Of a stretch of 64,000 nucleotides of DNA, positions 18,107 through 27,309 are shown piece after piece. Every line of letters starts with the position of its first letter. Within the stretch, counting starts at the first letter, position 1. A program made the position numbers and the translations under genes. Source of the DNA: Natrarchaeobius chitinivorans (lineage in GTDB: Archaea > Halobacteriota > Halobacteria > Halobacteriales > Natrialbaceae); assembly GCF_003841505.1 (NCBI RefSeq), contig NZ_REGA01000001.1, positions 248,001-312,000 on the forward strand, in the 5' to 3' direction. The notes beneath the pieces were generated by a model, which saw only the letters and a program-made list of their open reading frames with translations, was not told the origin of the DNA and did not search any database.

Positions 18107-18517
18107 ACCAAACCAGATGAACCCACTCGTGGTGCATCCATCCGCTACGTCTACCACGCCGATTCCGACGTCTACGCAGGCAGTCACAGCCGGCGGATTC
18201 GGCTGAGCGGGGACTCGAGGACGCGGAGCATCCGACGAGTTCATCGAGCGTGCGCCCGCGTTATCTGGTCCATGATTCGATCAGCGTCCTGATTCGATCG
18301 GGGTTTTGTCCCTTCCGCCTGTGTCGTGTCCGTCCTGCAGACGAACGAGAGAGTTACCCGGGGCGTAGCGCTTCAGTTCGGCGAAAAATGAGTTTCGACA
18401 AACTGTTCGAAGTGGGACGAAACGACGTGGAGACGTCCACCAGACGTCGGTGTGCGGGCTCGTGTAAAGCGAGCGTCGGCCGACCAGCGCGTCCGAGACG
18501 ATCAGGTCGCACTGTCG
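18107..18517. other. Intergenic region, 411 bp, no gene recognised
   Basis: The region lies between the convergent ends of the histidine kinase and the small membrane protein. Short open frames on both strands show no family resemblance and no convincing start signals. No repeat element of the two families described here was found in it. Confidence 0.5.
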
Positions 18518-18853
18518 TCACTCCTCGATCGGCGACTCCTCGACGCTCCAGACGTCCGGAAAGAAGCCCAGACGGCCGCCGGCGAGGAGACAGCCGCCGA
18601 CCAGTCCGAATCCGCCGAACGCGACCAGGAAGGCGAGTCCGCCGGGATCGAGAACGATCGTCACCGCCGCGCCGACCCACGAGAGCCACCCCAGCGACTC
18701 CCAGGGGCGGCCGCCGTAGAGCCGCCAGACCGAAATCGAGAGCAGAAAGCCGCCCATCGCCGCCGCGACGACGAGGACCTCGAGCGCCCGCGAGGCCGCC
18801 GCGAGGACGAGGAGGCCGACGAACGCGACGGCGTCGATGCGATCGATCGCCAT
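18518..18853 (-). CDS. Small membrane protein of unknown function
   Basis: 111 aa, MAIDRIDAVAFVGLLVLAAASRAL.... Three or four hydrophobic segments span residues about 8-43 and 55-92, followed by a short acidic C-terminus. The ATG lies 5 bp after the mfnA stop codon, so the two genes are probably co-transcribed. I do not recognise the family. Longer in-frame extensions upstream run through mfnA in the wrong frame. Confidence 0.72.
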   Translation of the reverse strand: MAIDRIDAVAFVGLLVLAAASRALEVLVVAAAMGGFLLSISVWRLYGGRPWESLGWLSWVGAAVTIVLDPGGLAFLVAFGGFGLVGGCLLAGGRLGFFPDVWSVEESPIEE

Positions 18854-18858
18854 CGCGA

Positions 18859-19944
18859 TCAGTCGTCGCTCGCGACCGGGACGCTCGCGCGGACCTCGAG
18901 CCGATCGAGGTCGCCGACGAACGACGCGAGCATCGCCCGGGTGACGTGTGGCATGCAGACGATTCGAAGTTCGCCGGCGGCGGTCCTGGAGATGCGCCAC
19001 CCCTTCGCACGCAGCGCCTCGAACGTCGACTGCGGAACGTCGGCCGCGACGAGCGGAAGCGTCGGCTCGACGACCTCGTACCCCCGCTTCTCGAGGGCGT
19101 CGGCGAGCCACTCGGCGTTGTTCTGGGAGCGAACGTACTGGCTCCGGTAGCCCGCGGGCCACAGCTCCTCCATCGCGGCGACGGCGCTCGCGACGCCCGC
19201 GCCCGACCGGGTGCCGGTGAGCGTCGCCTGCGACGTGGACTCGAGATACGGCGTGTCGACGGCGAGTTCGTCGAGCAACTCCGATGAGCGAACGACCAAC
19301 CCGCCGGACGGAATCGCGGCCTGGCCCATCTTGTGCGGATCGATCGCCATCGTGTCGACCGGTGCGTGGCCGAAGTGCCACTCGTAGTCGGTAAACGGCA
19401 GGACGAATCCGCCCCAGGCGGCGTCGACGTGGAGCATTGCATCGACCTCGCGGGCAATCACTCCAAGTTCCGGGATCGGATCGACGCGGCCGTACTCGGT
19501 CGACCCCGCGACGCCGACGATCAGCGCCGTCTCGTCGTCTGCGGCGGCGCGGACGGCCTCGAGGCTCGCCCGGTGGTGGTCGTTCGTCGGGACGATCCGC
19601 AACTCGACGTCTAGAAGCTCTGCGGCCTTCTGAAAACTGAAGTGACCCGATTCGGGGACGACGACGTTGGGATCGGGGCCTGTGGCCCGTTCGCGGGCGA
19701 TCCGGACGGCCTGGACGTTCGCCTCCGTGCCGCCGCTCGCGACGTAGCCCGCAGGGTCGTCCAATCCGACGATCTCGCCGAGGCGCTCGATCGCTTCGTC
19801 CTCGAGTGTCGCGACGGTGGGATACGTTCCCGGATCGCCGGGATTGGTCGCGAGAAATCGTTCGGCCGCCTCGCGCGCCACCGGGTGGGGTTCCGTACAC
19901 ATCGACGAGAGCACCCGGTCGAACGCCTGCGGCTCGATCTGCAT
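18859..19944 (-). CDS. mfnA: PLP-dependent L-tyrosine/L-aspartate decarboxylase
   Basis: 361 aa from [15 protein letters not shown]. It is a group II PLP decarboxylase of the archaeal MfnA type. The PLP lysine lies in [11 protein letters not shown], and VDAAWGGF and [12 protein letters not shown] are also characteristic. In methanogens MfnA makes tyramine for methanofuran. In organisms without methanofuran the enzyme is thought to decarboxylate aspartate to beta-alanine for coenzyme A, and that role is the more likely one here. CoaBC, which acts later in CoA synthesis, is encoded at 51.4-52.6 kb. Confidence 0.92.
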   Translation of the reverse strand: MQIEPQAFDRVLSSMCTEPHPVAREAAERFLATNPGDPGTYPTVATLEDEAIERLGEIVGLDDPAGYVASGGTEANVQAVRIARERATGPDPNVVVPESGHFSFQKAAELLDVELRIVPTNDHHRASLEAVRAAADDETALIVGVAGSTEYGRVDPIPELGVIAREVDAMLHVDAAWGGFVLPFTDYEWHFGHAPVDTMAIDPHKMGQAAIPSGGLVVRSSELLDELAVDTPYLESTSQATLTGTRSGAGVASAVAAMEELWPAGYRSQYVRSQNNAEWLADALEKRGYEVVEPTLPLVAADVPQSTFEALRAKGWRISRTAAGELRIVCMPHVTRAMLASFVGDLDRLEVRASVPVASDD

Positions 19945-20076
19945 ATCACGTGTGTTGACGGTCGGCCGTTTATGCGTTGCGTTTACGCGAGGCGGGCAAC
20001 GCCGCCCGTAGCACACCGGTCGCGCGGCCGGATGCGACGGACGGGAAACGACCGGCTCCGCGCGAAGAACCGCCGA

Positions 20077-22467
20077 TCAGCGAACCGACTCGAGCAGCAG
20101 CTTCTGCTCGACGCGCTTGACCTCGTGTTGGACGTCGCGGACGGCGTCGATGTTGGCGGAGATCGAACTGATCCCTTCGTTGACCAGGAACTGGACCATG
20201 TCGGGTTTCGAGCCGGCCTGACCGCAGATGCTCGTGTCGACGTCGTGTTCGCGACACGTCTCGATGACGTCGCCGATGAGTCGCAGGACGCCCGGGTGGA
20301 GTTCGTCGAACCGGTCGGCGACGTTCTCGTTGTTCCGATCGACCGCCAGCGTGTACTGGGTGAGGTCGTTGGTTCCGAAGGAGGCGAAGTCGATTCCCGT
20401 CGTTGCCATCTCCTCGACACACAGCGCCGACGCCGGCGTCTCGATCATGACGCCCCACTTGCGCTTAGCGGGATCGATGCCGGCTTCGCTCATCTGGCGT
20501 TTGGCCTGGTAGACGTCTTCCGCGTCGTTGACCAGCGGGAACATGATCTCGACGTTGTCGTAGCCCAGGTCGTACAGCCGGCGGAACGCCTCGAGTTCGT
20601 GGGCGAAGACGTCGGTTCGGTCGAGCGAGCGCCGAATTCCGCGGTAGCCGAGCATCGGATTGTGTTCGTTCGGCTCGTTCTCACCGCCCTCGAGTTGGCG
20701 GAACTCGTCGGTCGGCGCGTCGAGCGTTCGGACGCGAACGGGTCGAGGGTAGAACTCGTCGGCGACGCTGCGGATCCCCTCGACCAGTTCGTTCGTGTAG
20801 GCGTCCGTGCCGTTTTCCTCGATGAACTTCTCGGGCGTCTGATTCAACGAGAGAATCATGTGTTCGGTCCGAAGCAAGCCGACGCCGTCGGCCCCGGTCG
20901 CGGCCGCCCGCTCGGCGGCTTCGGGAATCGAGACGTTGACTTTCACCTCGGTCGCGGTCATCGGTTTGACCGGCGACTGCGGCCGGACCTCCTCGACGGG
21001 TTCGGTCTCTTCTTCCGGTTCGACCTCCGCACCCTCGAGGACGGCACCGCGCTCGCCGTCTAGCGTTACGACCTGTCCGTCCTCGAGGACGGACGTGGCG
21101 TTGGTCGTGCCGACGATGGCAGGGACGCCGAGTTCGCGGGAGACGATCGCGGCGTGGCTGGTCATTCCGCCTTCGTCGGTGATGATTCCCGTGGCGCGTT
21201 TCATCGCGGGAACCATGTCGGGCATCGTCATCTCGGTCACGATGACGTCTCCCTCGCTGATCTTCGCGAGATCGTCGAGCTTTCGGACGATCTTCGCCGG
21301 CCCGCTGACGATGCCGGGACTCGAGCCGAGCCCGTCGACGAGGGTCGTGCCGGAGTCGCCGTTAGATCCCGATGCGCCGGTTTCCGCGTCGCCTTTGAGG
21401 GCTCCGCTTCCGTCGGTGACGCCCGCCGTTGGATCTCCAGCGCCGTCGATCGGATCGATTCCAGTGCCTTCGCTCCGATCGGTTTCGTCGATCGTGGTGA
21501 TCGGACGCGACTGGAGCATGAAAACTTCGCCGTCGACCATCGCCCACTCGACGTCCTGTGGTTCGCCGTAGTGGGTTTCGACGCGCTCGCCGAGTTCGAC
21601 GAGCGACTCGATTTCCCCCTCGGAGATGACGCGTTCGTCGCGTCTTTCGGATGGGACCTCGCGCTCGACGGTTTCGCCCGTCGACTCGTCTTTGACGTGC
21701 ATCACTTTCTTCTCGGCGACCGTGACGTCGGTGGATCCGTCCTCCCGGGAAACGACGTAGTTGTCGGGGGAAACGGCGCCGGAGACGACGGCTTCGCCCA
21801 GCCCCCAGGCGGCCTCGATGATCATCGTCGGTTCCCCCGTCGAGGGGTGGCTGGTGAACATGACGCCGGACTTGTCGGCATCGACCATCTGCTGGACGAC
21901 GACTGCGATGTTGACCGTGGAGTGATCGAAGCCCTGTTCCTCGCGGTAGTAGATCGCTCGCTGGGTAAACAACGACGCCCAGCACTCGCGAACGCGCTCG
22001 AGCAACCGGTCTTCGGTCACGTTGAGAAACGTCTCCTGCTGGCCCGCAAAAGAGGCGTCCGGGAGGTCCTCTGCGGTCGCCGACGAGCGGACTGCCACGA
22101 ACGCTCCGCCGTCGTCCCCATCCGCTGGTTCTTCCGCGGCGTCCGCACCGTCGGACCCCACCTCGTGGTAGGCGGCCAGGATTTCCTCGCGCAAGTCGTC
22201 GGGAAACGGCGTTTCGGTGATCAGTTCCTGTGCGCGGTCGGCGGCTTCGGCGAGAGACGCCGAATCGTCCGCGTCGACGTCGACGGCGTCGAAGAGTTCG
22301 TCGTCGATGCCGGCTTCCTCGATGAACGACCGATAGGTTCCGGCGGTCACGACGAATCCCGGCGGGACGGGCAGACCCGCACCAGTAAGTTCACCCAGGG
22401 AGGCACCTTTGCCACCGACCGTCTCGAGGTCGCCGGCACTGATCTCGTCCAGCCAGAGTACAGCCAT
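20077..22467 (-). CDS. ppsA: Phosphoenolpyruvate synthase
   Basis: 796 aa from MAVLWLDEISAGDLETVGGKGASLGEL; an ATG six codons upstream (22485) is an alternative. It converts pyruvate + ATP to PEP + AMP + phosphate for gluconeogenesis. The N-terminal ATP-binding domain has VRSSATAEDLPDASFAGQQET. The phosphohistidine domain has GGMTSHAAIVSRELGVPAIVG. The C-terminal PEP/pyruvate barrel has LLRTEHM, GIDFASFGTNDLTQYTLAVDR and SICGQAGSKPD with the catalytic Cys. A Gly/Ser/Thr-rich insertion (about residues 335-375) precedes the phosphohistidine domain. Confidence 0.96.
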   Translation of the reverse strand: MAVLWLDEISAGDLETVGGKGASLGELTGAGLPVPPGFVVTAGTYRSFIEEAGIDDELFDAVDVDADDSASLAEAADRAQELITETPFPDDLREEILAAYHEVGSDGADAAEEPADGDDGGAFVAVRSSATAEDLPDASFAGQQETFLNVTEDRLLERVRECWASLFTQRAIYYREEQGFDHSTVNIAVVVQQMVDADKSGVMFTSHPSTGEPTMIIEAAWGLGEAVVSGAVSPDNYVVSREDGSTDVTVAEKKVMHVKDESTGETVEREVPSERRDERVISEGEIESLVELGERVETHYGEPQDVEWAMVDGEVFMLQSRPITTIDETDRSEGTGIDPIDGAGDPTAGVTDGSGALKGDAETGASGSNGDSGTTLVDGLGSSPGIVSGPAKIVRKLDDLAKISEGDVIVTEMTMPDMVPAMKRATGIITDEGGMTSHAAIVSRELGVPAIVGTTNATSVLEDGQVVTLDGERGAVLEGAEVEPEEETEPVEEVRPQSPVKPMTATEVKVNVSIPEAAERAAATGADGVGLLRTEHMILSLNQTPEKFIEENGTDAYTNELVEGIRSVADEFYPRPVRVRTLDAPTDEFRQLEGGENEPNEHNPMLGYRGIRRSLDRTDVFAHELEAFRRLYDLGYDNVEIMFPLVNDAEDVYQAKRQMSEAGIDPAKRKWGVMIETPASALCVEEMATTGIDFASFGTNDLTQYTLAVDRNNENVADRFDELHPGVLRLIGDVIETCREHDVDTSICGQAGSKPDMVQFLVNEGISSISANIDAVRDVQHEVKRVEQKLLLESVR

Positions 22468-22737
22468 CTCTATCTGGGTGGTCATGAGAGTGGATAAAGA
22501 AGGTTGCGAACGGACCCCAAGAATCACAACTCACATCCGAATGAGGTTGTCGCCGAAATGGCGATTTTCGCCCCTCGAGAGCGTTTCGTATCGAAACGAG
22601 CGATGGTAATACGCGATGGGTTTTCGACCGTCTACGGTGTGAGTTCTGCTAGAGAGTGGGGTAGACTGCTAGAGACGTGTGTCGACACCGTTCCCATGTC
22701 GTTGCGATCGAACCAGAACCACCTGCAGTAAACCGTG
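22468..22737. other. Upstream region of ppsA with a half-element
   Basis: Together with the hairpin element at 22738-22822, this forms a 352-bp stretch without genes. It contains the ppsA promoter. At 22726-22737 it holds the isolated family end CAGTAAACCGTG directly before the TCA flank of copy 4, probably the remnant of another element. Nothing else was recognised. Confidence 0.55.
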
Positions 22738-22822
22738 TCATACGGATTGCTGTAACGATTTACCGGCCCACCCGCCGCCCGATCGCGGGTGCGCCGGTAC
22801 TGACGTACAGTAAACCGTATCA
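22738..22822. repeat. 80-bp hairpin element, copy 4 (inverted, at phzF stop codon)
   Basis: The core at 22741-22819 (79 bp) starts TACGGATTGCTGTAAC and ends GTACAGTAAACCGTA. It is flanked by TCA at 22738-22740 and 22820-22822. The right TCA is, on the minus strand, the TGA stop codon of the PhzF gene. Confidence 0.88.
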
Positions 22823-23719
22823 GGCCTCGAGAATGTCGTCCTCCTCGTCTGCTGGCACGGTAAGCGTCCCATCGAGAACGGTGACGCCTCGGCCCCCGAC
22901 TCTCACTCCGGAATCGAGGCGTACCCGTGCGATACCCGGTCGGTCGACGTAGTGGCCCTGCTCGAGTCGCATCTCTGCCGGCACGTCGCCGTCGAACGCG
23001 CCGAAGTGATCGAGATACGCACCGACCGCACCGCTCGCCGTTCCCGTAACCGGATCTTCGGGAACGCCCGCTCCGGGTGCGAACATCCGGCCGTGGAGCG
23101 TCGACTCCCCCTCGAGCGCGTCGAACGAAAAGAGGTAGATCCCGGTGGCGTCGACGGAATCGGTTACTTCCTCGATCGCGGCCATATCCGGGCGCGCACC
23201 GCCGACGTCGGAGAGGTACGTGATCGGAACGATCAGGAACGGCAACCCAGTCGAAGACACCGCAAGCGGGAGGTCCGCGCTCGCCCCTTCGAGGGCGGCC
23301 CGGTCGACGCCCAGCGCGTCGGCGACCCGGGCGTACTCGAGGTCGACCTCACGGATCTTCGGTGCGTCCTGTGTCATCCAGACCGTTCCGTCCGCCTCGA
23401 GATCCACCTCGAGGACGCCCACGTTCGTCTCGAGCGACGTCGTCCCCGGATCGAGACCAGCCTCGGAGAGGTAGGCGAACGAGCCGATCGTCGCGTGTCC
23501 ACAGAGGTCGACCTCCTGACTCGGCGTAAAATACCGAATCCGGCGGTCGTCGTCGTCGCTCGAGCGGAGGAACGCGGTTTCGCTGACGGCCATCTCGTTC
23601 GCGATCGCCTGCATCTGACTCGCGGAGAGGCCGTCCGCGTCGGGAACGACTCCGGCTGGATTTCCGGTACACGGCTCGTCGGTGAACGCGTCGACCTGCG
23701 CGATCCGGATCGTACTCAT
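22820..23719 (-). CDS. PhzF family isomerase-like protein
   Basis: 299 aa, the full PhzF length. The N-terminal motif QVDAFTDEPCTGNPAGVV and the catalytic-region motif NEMAVSETAFL (the Glu used in PhzF catalysis) are present. The later RYFTPSQEVDLCGHATIGSF and DPVTGTASGAVGAYL are typical of the diaminopimelate-epimerase-like fold. Most members are isomerases of unknown substrate, and no phenazine genes are nearby. Its TGA stop codon is the flanking trinucleotide of a hairpin element. Confidence 0.93.
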   Translation of the reverse strand: MSTIRIAQVDAFTDEPCTGNPAGVVPDADGLSASQMQAIANEMAVSETAFLRSSDDDDRRIRYFTPSQEVDLCGHATIGSFAYLSEAGLDPGTTSLETNVGVLEVDLEADGTVWMTQDAPKIREVDLEYARVADALGVDRAALEGASADLPLAVSSTGLPFLIVPITYLSDVGGARPDMAAIEEVTDSVDATGIYLFSFDALEGESTLHGRMFAPGAGVPEDPVTGTASGAVGAYLDHFGAFDGDVPAEMRLEQGHYVDRPGIARVRLDSGVRVGGRGVTVLDGTLTVPADEEDDILEA

Positions 23720-23835
23720 ATCGGGTATTGAGACGGAACGCTCTTCGCTCTTTTCATGCCACCGATCGGGGACGACAACCGACGCGCTCGAGAACCGCTA
23801 TCCGCATACATAATTATCAACCCTTACAATTCTGC

Positions 23836-23878
23836 GCCAACATGTATGCCCCTCGACCCCAATATGTAATATGTTGGC
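23836..23878. promoter_or_regulatory. Inverted repeat directly before the Bat-type regulator start codon
   Basis: GCCAACAT at 23836-23843 and ATGTTGGC at 23871-23878 are exact inverse complements separated by 27 bp. The right arm abuts the ATG at 23879. An AT-rich TATA-like stretch (ATAATTATC) lies at about 23810-23818. It could be an operator for autoregulation or a 5'-UTR hairpin. Confidence 0.5.
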
Positions 23879-24571
23879 ATGGGTCACGAACCCGGTTCGG
23901 AAAGCACGGTCGTCGAGGTCGAGTTCGAGATCTCCCATCCCCAGTACCTACTGGTCGAATTGACCGAAACGACGGGCTGTACCGCAGAACTCGTACAGAT
24001 CCTCCCCAGGAGCCACGGCGCGTACACCGTCTTTCACCGTGTCACCGGAACGACCCCGGAATCGGTCCTCGAGGTGGTCGAGGAGTACGACGAAATCGAC
24101 GTTCGAGTGGTAAGCAGTAGCGACGACGAAGTCATCGTCGAATTTCAAATCGGCGAAGACGGCGAGTTTTTCACGACGAGCCTGACCGACGCGGGGGCGA
24201 TTCCGACGGAGTTGAGCAGTCGCGACGGGACTGTGCGCATCGTCGCCGAGATTCCGTCGATTCACTCCGCGTCGGACGTCATTGCGCAGTTTCAGGAGGC
24301 GTATCCCCCGGTGGAAATCGTCGCTCGCCGCCAGAAAGAGTACTCCGTACCCCTGTTTCACCAGCAAGAACTCTACGAGTCAGTTATCGATCTGCTCACT
24401 CCCCGACAACACGAGGCGCTCCTTCTGGCGTACATGAACGGGTTCTACGAGTGGCCCCGCGAAACGACGGGCGAGCAACTCGCCGACGAGATGGACGTCA
24501 CGCCGCCGACGTTCTACGAACACCTGCGATCGGCCGAGCGGAAGTTGCTGTCGGTGATATTCACCAAGTGA
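23879..24571 (+). CDS. Bat-type helix-turn-helix regulator (HTH_10)
   Basis: 230 aa. The C-terminal domain (about residues 165-228, LYESVIDLLTPRQHEALLLAYMNGFYEWPRETTGEQLADEMDVTPPTFYEHLRSAERKLL) is the HTH_10 DNA-binding domain of the bacterio-opsin-activator type. The N-terminal part is a sensor-like alpha-beta region without recognised GAF or PAS signatures. Such regulators are numerous in haloarchaea; the target is unknown. A perfect inverted repeat ends at the base before the ATG, which may mean autoregulation. Confidence 0.9.
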   Translation: MGHEPGSESTVVEVEFEISHPQYLLVELTETTGCTAELVQILPRSHGAYTVFHRVTGTTPESVLEVVEEYDEIDVRVVSSSDDEVIVEFQIGEDGEFFTTSLTDAGAIPTELSSRDGTVRIVAEIPSIHSASDVIAQFQEAYPPVEIVARRQKEYSVPLFHQQELYESVIDLLTPRQHEALLLAYMNGFYEWPRETTGEQLADEMDVTPPTFYEHLRSAERKLLSVIFTK

Positions 24572-24596
24572 CGGGGGCATGTTACAGTAACAATTG

Positions 24597-24710
24597 ATAC
24601 AGGGACGAGACGAACTCCCCTGGTACCGCAGCAGGCGAGACCAGTCCTCTGATACCGCAGCAGGCGAGACCAGTCCTCTGATACCGCCGCAGGCGAGACG
24701 AGTTTCTCGG
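24597..24710. repeat. 29-bp tandem repeat, about four copies
   Basis: The period is exactly 29 bp, with unit starts TACCGCAGCAGGCGAGACCA at 24624 and 24653, a diverged copy at 24682, and a weaker one upstream (about 24597-24623). The middle copies are nearly identical. It lies between the convergent regulator and MTA phosphorylase genes. There are no spacers, so it is not CRISPR. Confidence 0.85.
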
Positions 24711-24742
24711 TACCGTGACGTTCCCTCGAAGGGACGTTGCGT

Positions 24743-25600
24743 TCACTCCAGATACTCGCCGGCCAGCAGTTCCACGCGCTCGCGAGTCTCCTCCGGGATG
24801 GCCTCGGTGGGCGTGTTGATCGTCCCCTCGAGTGCGCTCCAGGCCTCGCTTTCGAAGTCTTCCGGTATCGTCCGGATGGCGCGTTCGATCACCGCATTGA
24901 TCGCGTCCTGGTTGGCCGCGGCGTTTTCGAGGACTTCCTGGAGGGAGACCTCGCTGTCTTCTTTCCAGACGTCGTAGTCGGTGATTCCGGTGACCGTGGC
25001 GTAACTCAACTCGGCCTCGCGGGCGAGTTTGGCCTCGGGAATGGTGGTCATCCCGACGACGTCCCATCCTTGCGATCGATAGAACTCGCTTTCGGCTTTC
25101 GTCGAGAACTGGGGACCCTCGATACAGACGTAAGTGCCGCCGCGTTCGACCACGGTGTCGTCTACGGCGTCTTCGGCCGCGCTCGCCAGGTGGTGGACCA
25201 TCTCCGGACAGTACGGGTCGGCAAAGCCCATGTGGACGACCATACCGTCCCCGAAGAACGTGGGCGAGCGGTGTTTCGTCCGATCGAAGATCTGGTCGGG
25301 GACGACGAGCGTCCGCGGCGGCAGATCCTCGCGGAGGCTGCCGACCGCGTTGGTCGAGATGACCCGGTCGACGCCGACCGATTTGAGCGCGTAGATGTTC
25401 GCCCGGTAGGAGGCGTCGGTCGGCGTATGCTGGTGATCAGCGCCGTGGCGCGGCAGGAACGCCACCTCGCGTCCCGCGAGTTCGCCCAGGGTAACTGACT
25501 CGCTTGGCTCGCCGTACGGCGTCGAGACGTCCTCCGTTCGGGTGTTCTCGAGTGGCAGTGCCTCGTAGATACCGCTGCCGCCGATGACTCCGATCGTCAT
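24743..25600 (-). CDS. mtnP: S-methyl-5'-thioadenosine phosphorylase
   Basis: 285 aa from MTIGVIGGSGIYEALPL. It cleaves methylthioadenosine with phosphate to adenine and 5-methylthioribose-1-phosphate in methionine and polyamine salvage. Family motifs include FLPRHGADHQHTP, NAVGSLREDLPP, YVCIEGPQFSTKAES and VVGMTTIPEAKLAREAELSYA. A 41-residue upstream extension in the same frame has the composition of non-coding DNA and is rejected. The released adenine could be recycled by a phosphoribosyltransferase such as the one at 49951. Confidence 0.95.
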   Translation of the reverse strand: MTIGVIGGSGIYEALPLENTRTEDVSTPYGEPSESVTLGELAGREVAFLPRHGADHQHTPTDASYRANIYALKSVGVDRVISTNAVGSLREDLPPRTLVVPDQIFDRTKHRSPTFFGDGMVVHMGFADPYCPEMVHHLASAAEDAVDDTVVERGGTYVCIEGPQFSTKAESEFYRSQGWDVVGMTTIPEAKLAREAELSYATVTGITDYDVWKEDSEVSLQEVLENAAANQDAINAVIERAIRTIPEDFESEAWSALEGTINTPTEAIPEETRERVELLAGEYLE

Positions 25601-25758
25601 ACCGGTAGGTGTGTCAACCGGCGACGTAAACGGTCGGGTTCGTTCGCACTGCGGTGCTCGACCGCGGTGGCTCGAGACCCGAACCGCTACCGCTCGAGAA
25701 TGATCGGTGATACCACAGTTCACGAGCCATGAAGTGTACGCAGTTGTACTGAGCGAGT

Positions 25759-27231
25759 ATGTCCTCCGGTTCGGAGCCGGCCGAGAGCGATCTCACCGAG
25801 GGGTCTCTCGTTCGGCCGATGTTCAAGCTGGCCTGGCCGCTCGTGGTCATCCAGCTGTTGCAGGTCGCCTACAACGTCGGCGACACGTTCTGGCTGGGCG
25901 CGCTCTCGCCCAGTGCGGTGGGTGCGATCAGCCTCGCGTTCCCGCTTTTGTTCCTGCTGATCGCGATCGGTGCCGGGTTTACGACTGCGGGATCGATCCT
26001 CGTCGCACAACATACGGGAGCCGAAAGCGGCGAGGGTGGGATGATCGCCGGCCAGACGCTCTCGTTTATCTCGCTGGTCGCGATCGCACTCGGGATCGTC
26101 GGCTACCTCGCGACCGATCCGATGCTCGCGGCCCTCCCGACCGATGCCGAAACCGAAGCCACGATCGTTCCGCTTGCGGCCGACTACCTCCGGGTGTTCT
26201 TCCTCGGATTGCCGTTCGTCTTCGGCTTTTTCGTCTTCGTCTCGCTCATGCGAGGCTACGGCAACACTCGCGCGCCGATGCGCGTGATGGTCGTCAGCGT
26301 AATCATCAACCTCGCGATCGATCCGCTGCTCATCTTCGGCGTCGGCCCACTCCCCCGCCTCGAGGTCGCCGGCGCGGCGGTCGCGACCGTCATCTCGAGA
26401 GCGGTCGCGACGGGCCTCGGCTTGTACATCCTCTATTACACCGACGTGGGGCCGGACATCGAAGCGAGCCACCTCGTGCCGCGACTCGAGTACGTCTCCG
26501 AGATCACTCGACTCGGCGTGCCGACGGCACTCGAGCAGTCGATGACGGCGCTGGCGATGGTCGCGATGACGGCGATCGTCGTGACGTTTCCGCCGGCGGT
26601 CGTCGCGGCCTACGGCCTCGGCAACCGGCTCATCTCGCTTGCGTTCCTGCCGGCGATGGGGATGGGACAGGCGATGGACTCGATCGTCGGGCAGAACCTC
26701 GGGGCCGACAGGGCCGACCGGGCGGAGTCCGCGACGTGGATCGGCGCGGCCGTCATCGCCGGAATCATGGCCGTTGCGGGAGCGATGGCGTTTCTCTTTC
26801 CGGAGCCGTTCGTCTCCGTGTTCCTTACGGCGGAAGCTGAAGGACGGGCGGCGACGATCGACTACGGCGTCACCTACCTCCAGTTCGCCGCGTTCGCGTT
26901 CGTCTTCATGGGCGTCATGCAGGTGATCCTCGGCGCGTTCCGCGGCGCGGGGAACACGAAGACCGCGCTCGTCTTCGCCGTCTTCGGGCTGTGGATCGTC
27001 CGGATTCCCGTGACGTACTACCTGATCTTCGTCGCGGGCTGGGGGACGACCGGCATCTGGGCGGGCGTCGTCCTCGGCGATATCGTCGGCGCGATCGCCG
27101 CTACCGCCTGGTTCACCCGCGGCACGTGGAAGGAAGCGCTCGTCGAGGATTTCGACGGTGAAACCGACGACTCCGAAACCGAAGCTGACGGGCCGCCGGC
27201 CGCGAGCAACGGCGAATCGGTCGCGGAGTAG
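25759..27231 (+). CDS. MATE family efflux transporter
   Basis: 490 aa, about twelve membrane helices in two homologous halves. The N-terminal half has MFKLAWPLVVIQLLQVAYNVGDTFWLGAL, and the second half has ITRLGVPTALEQSMTALAMVAMTAIV and MGMGQAMDSIVGQNLGADRADRAES. MATE proteins export cationic drugs or metabolites using sodium or proton gradients. The substrate is unknown. The C-terminal 40 residues are acidic and cytoplasmic. A second, distant MATE gene lies at 36877-38370. Confidence 0.95.
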   Translation: MSSGSEPAESDLTEGSLVRPMFKLAWPLVVIQLLQVAYNVGDTFWLGALSPSAVGAISLAFPLLFLLIAIGAGFTTAGSILVAQHTGAESGEGGMIAGQTLSFISLVAIALGIVGYLATDPMLAALPTDAETEATIVPLAADYLRVFFLGLPFVFGFFVFVSLMRGYGNTRAPMRVMVVSVIINLAIDPLLIFGVGPLPRLEVAGAAVATVISRAVATGLGLYILYYTDVGPDIEASHLVPRLEYVSEITRLGVPTALEQSMTALAMVAMTAIVVTFPPAVVAAYGLGNRLISLAFLPAMGMGQAMDSIVGQNLGADRADRAESATWIGAAVIAGIMAVAGAMAFLFPEPFVSVFLTAEAEGRAATIDYGVTYLQFAAFAFVFMGVMQVILGAFRGAGNTKTALVFAVFGLWIVRIPVTYYLIFVAGWGTTGIWAGVVLGDIVGAIAATAWFTRGTWKEALVEDFDGETDDSETEADGPPAASNGESVAE

Positions 27232-27309
27232 ACCGCCGGTTCCTGCCTCGAGCGCTCCCGCACGACGATCCGCCCTCGAGCGGGCCACAGCTACGGTTAA
27301 TGCACTCGA

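Noticed and set aside
18354-19457. Long Arg-rich open frame antisense or out of frame with mfnA
   Set aside because: Its composition is that of an alternative frame of GC-rich coding DNA, and mfnA is unambiguous in the same place.
24597-24710. Possible CRISPR array because of a regular 29-bp repeat
   Set aside because: The repeats are directly adjacent without spacers, there are only about four, and no cas gene is in the window.
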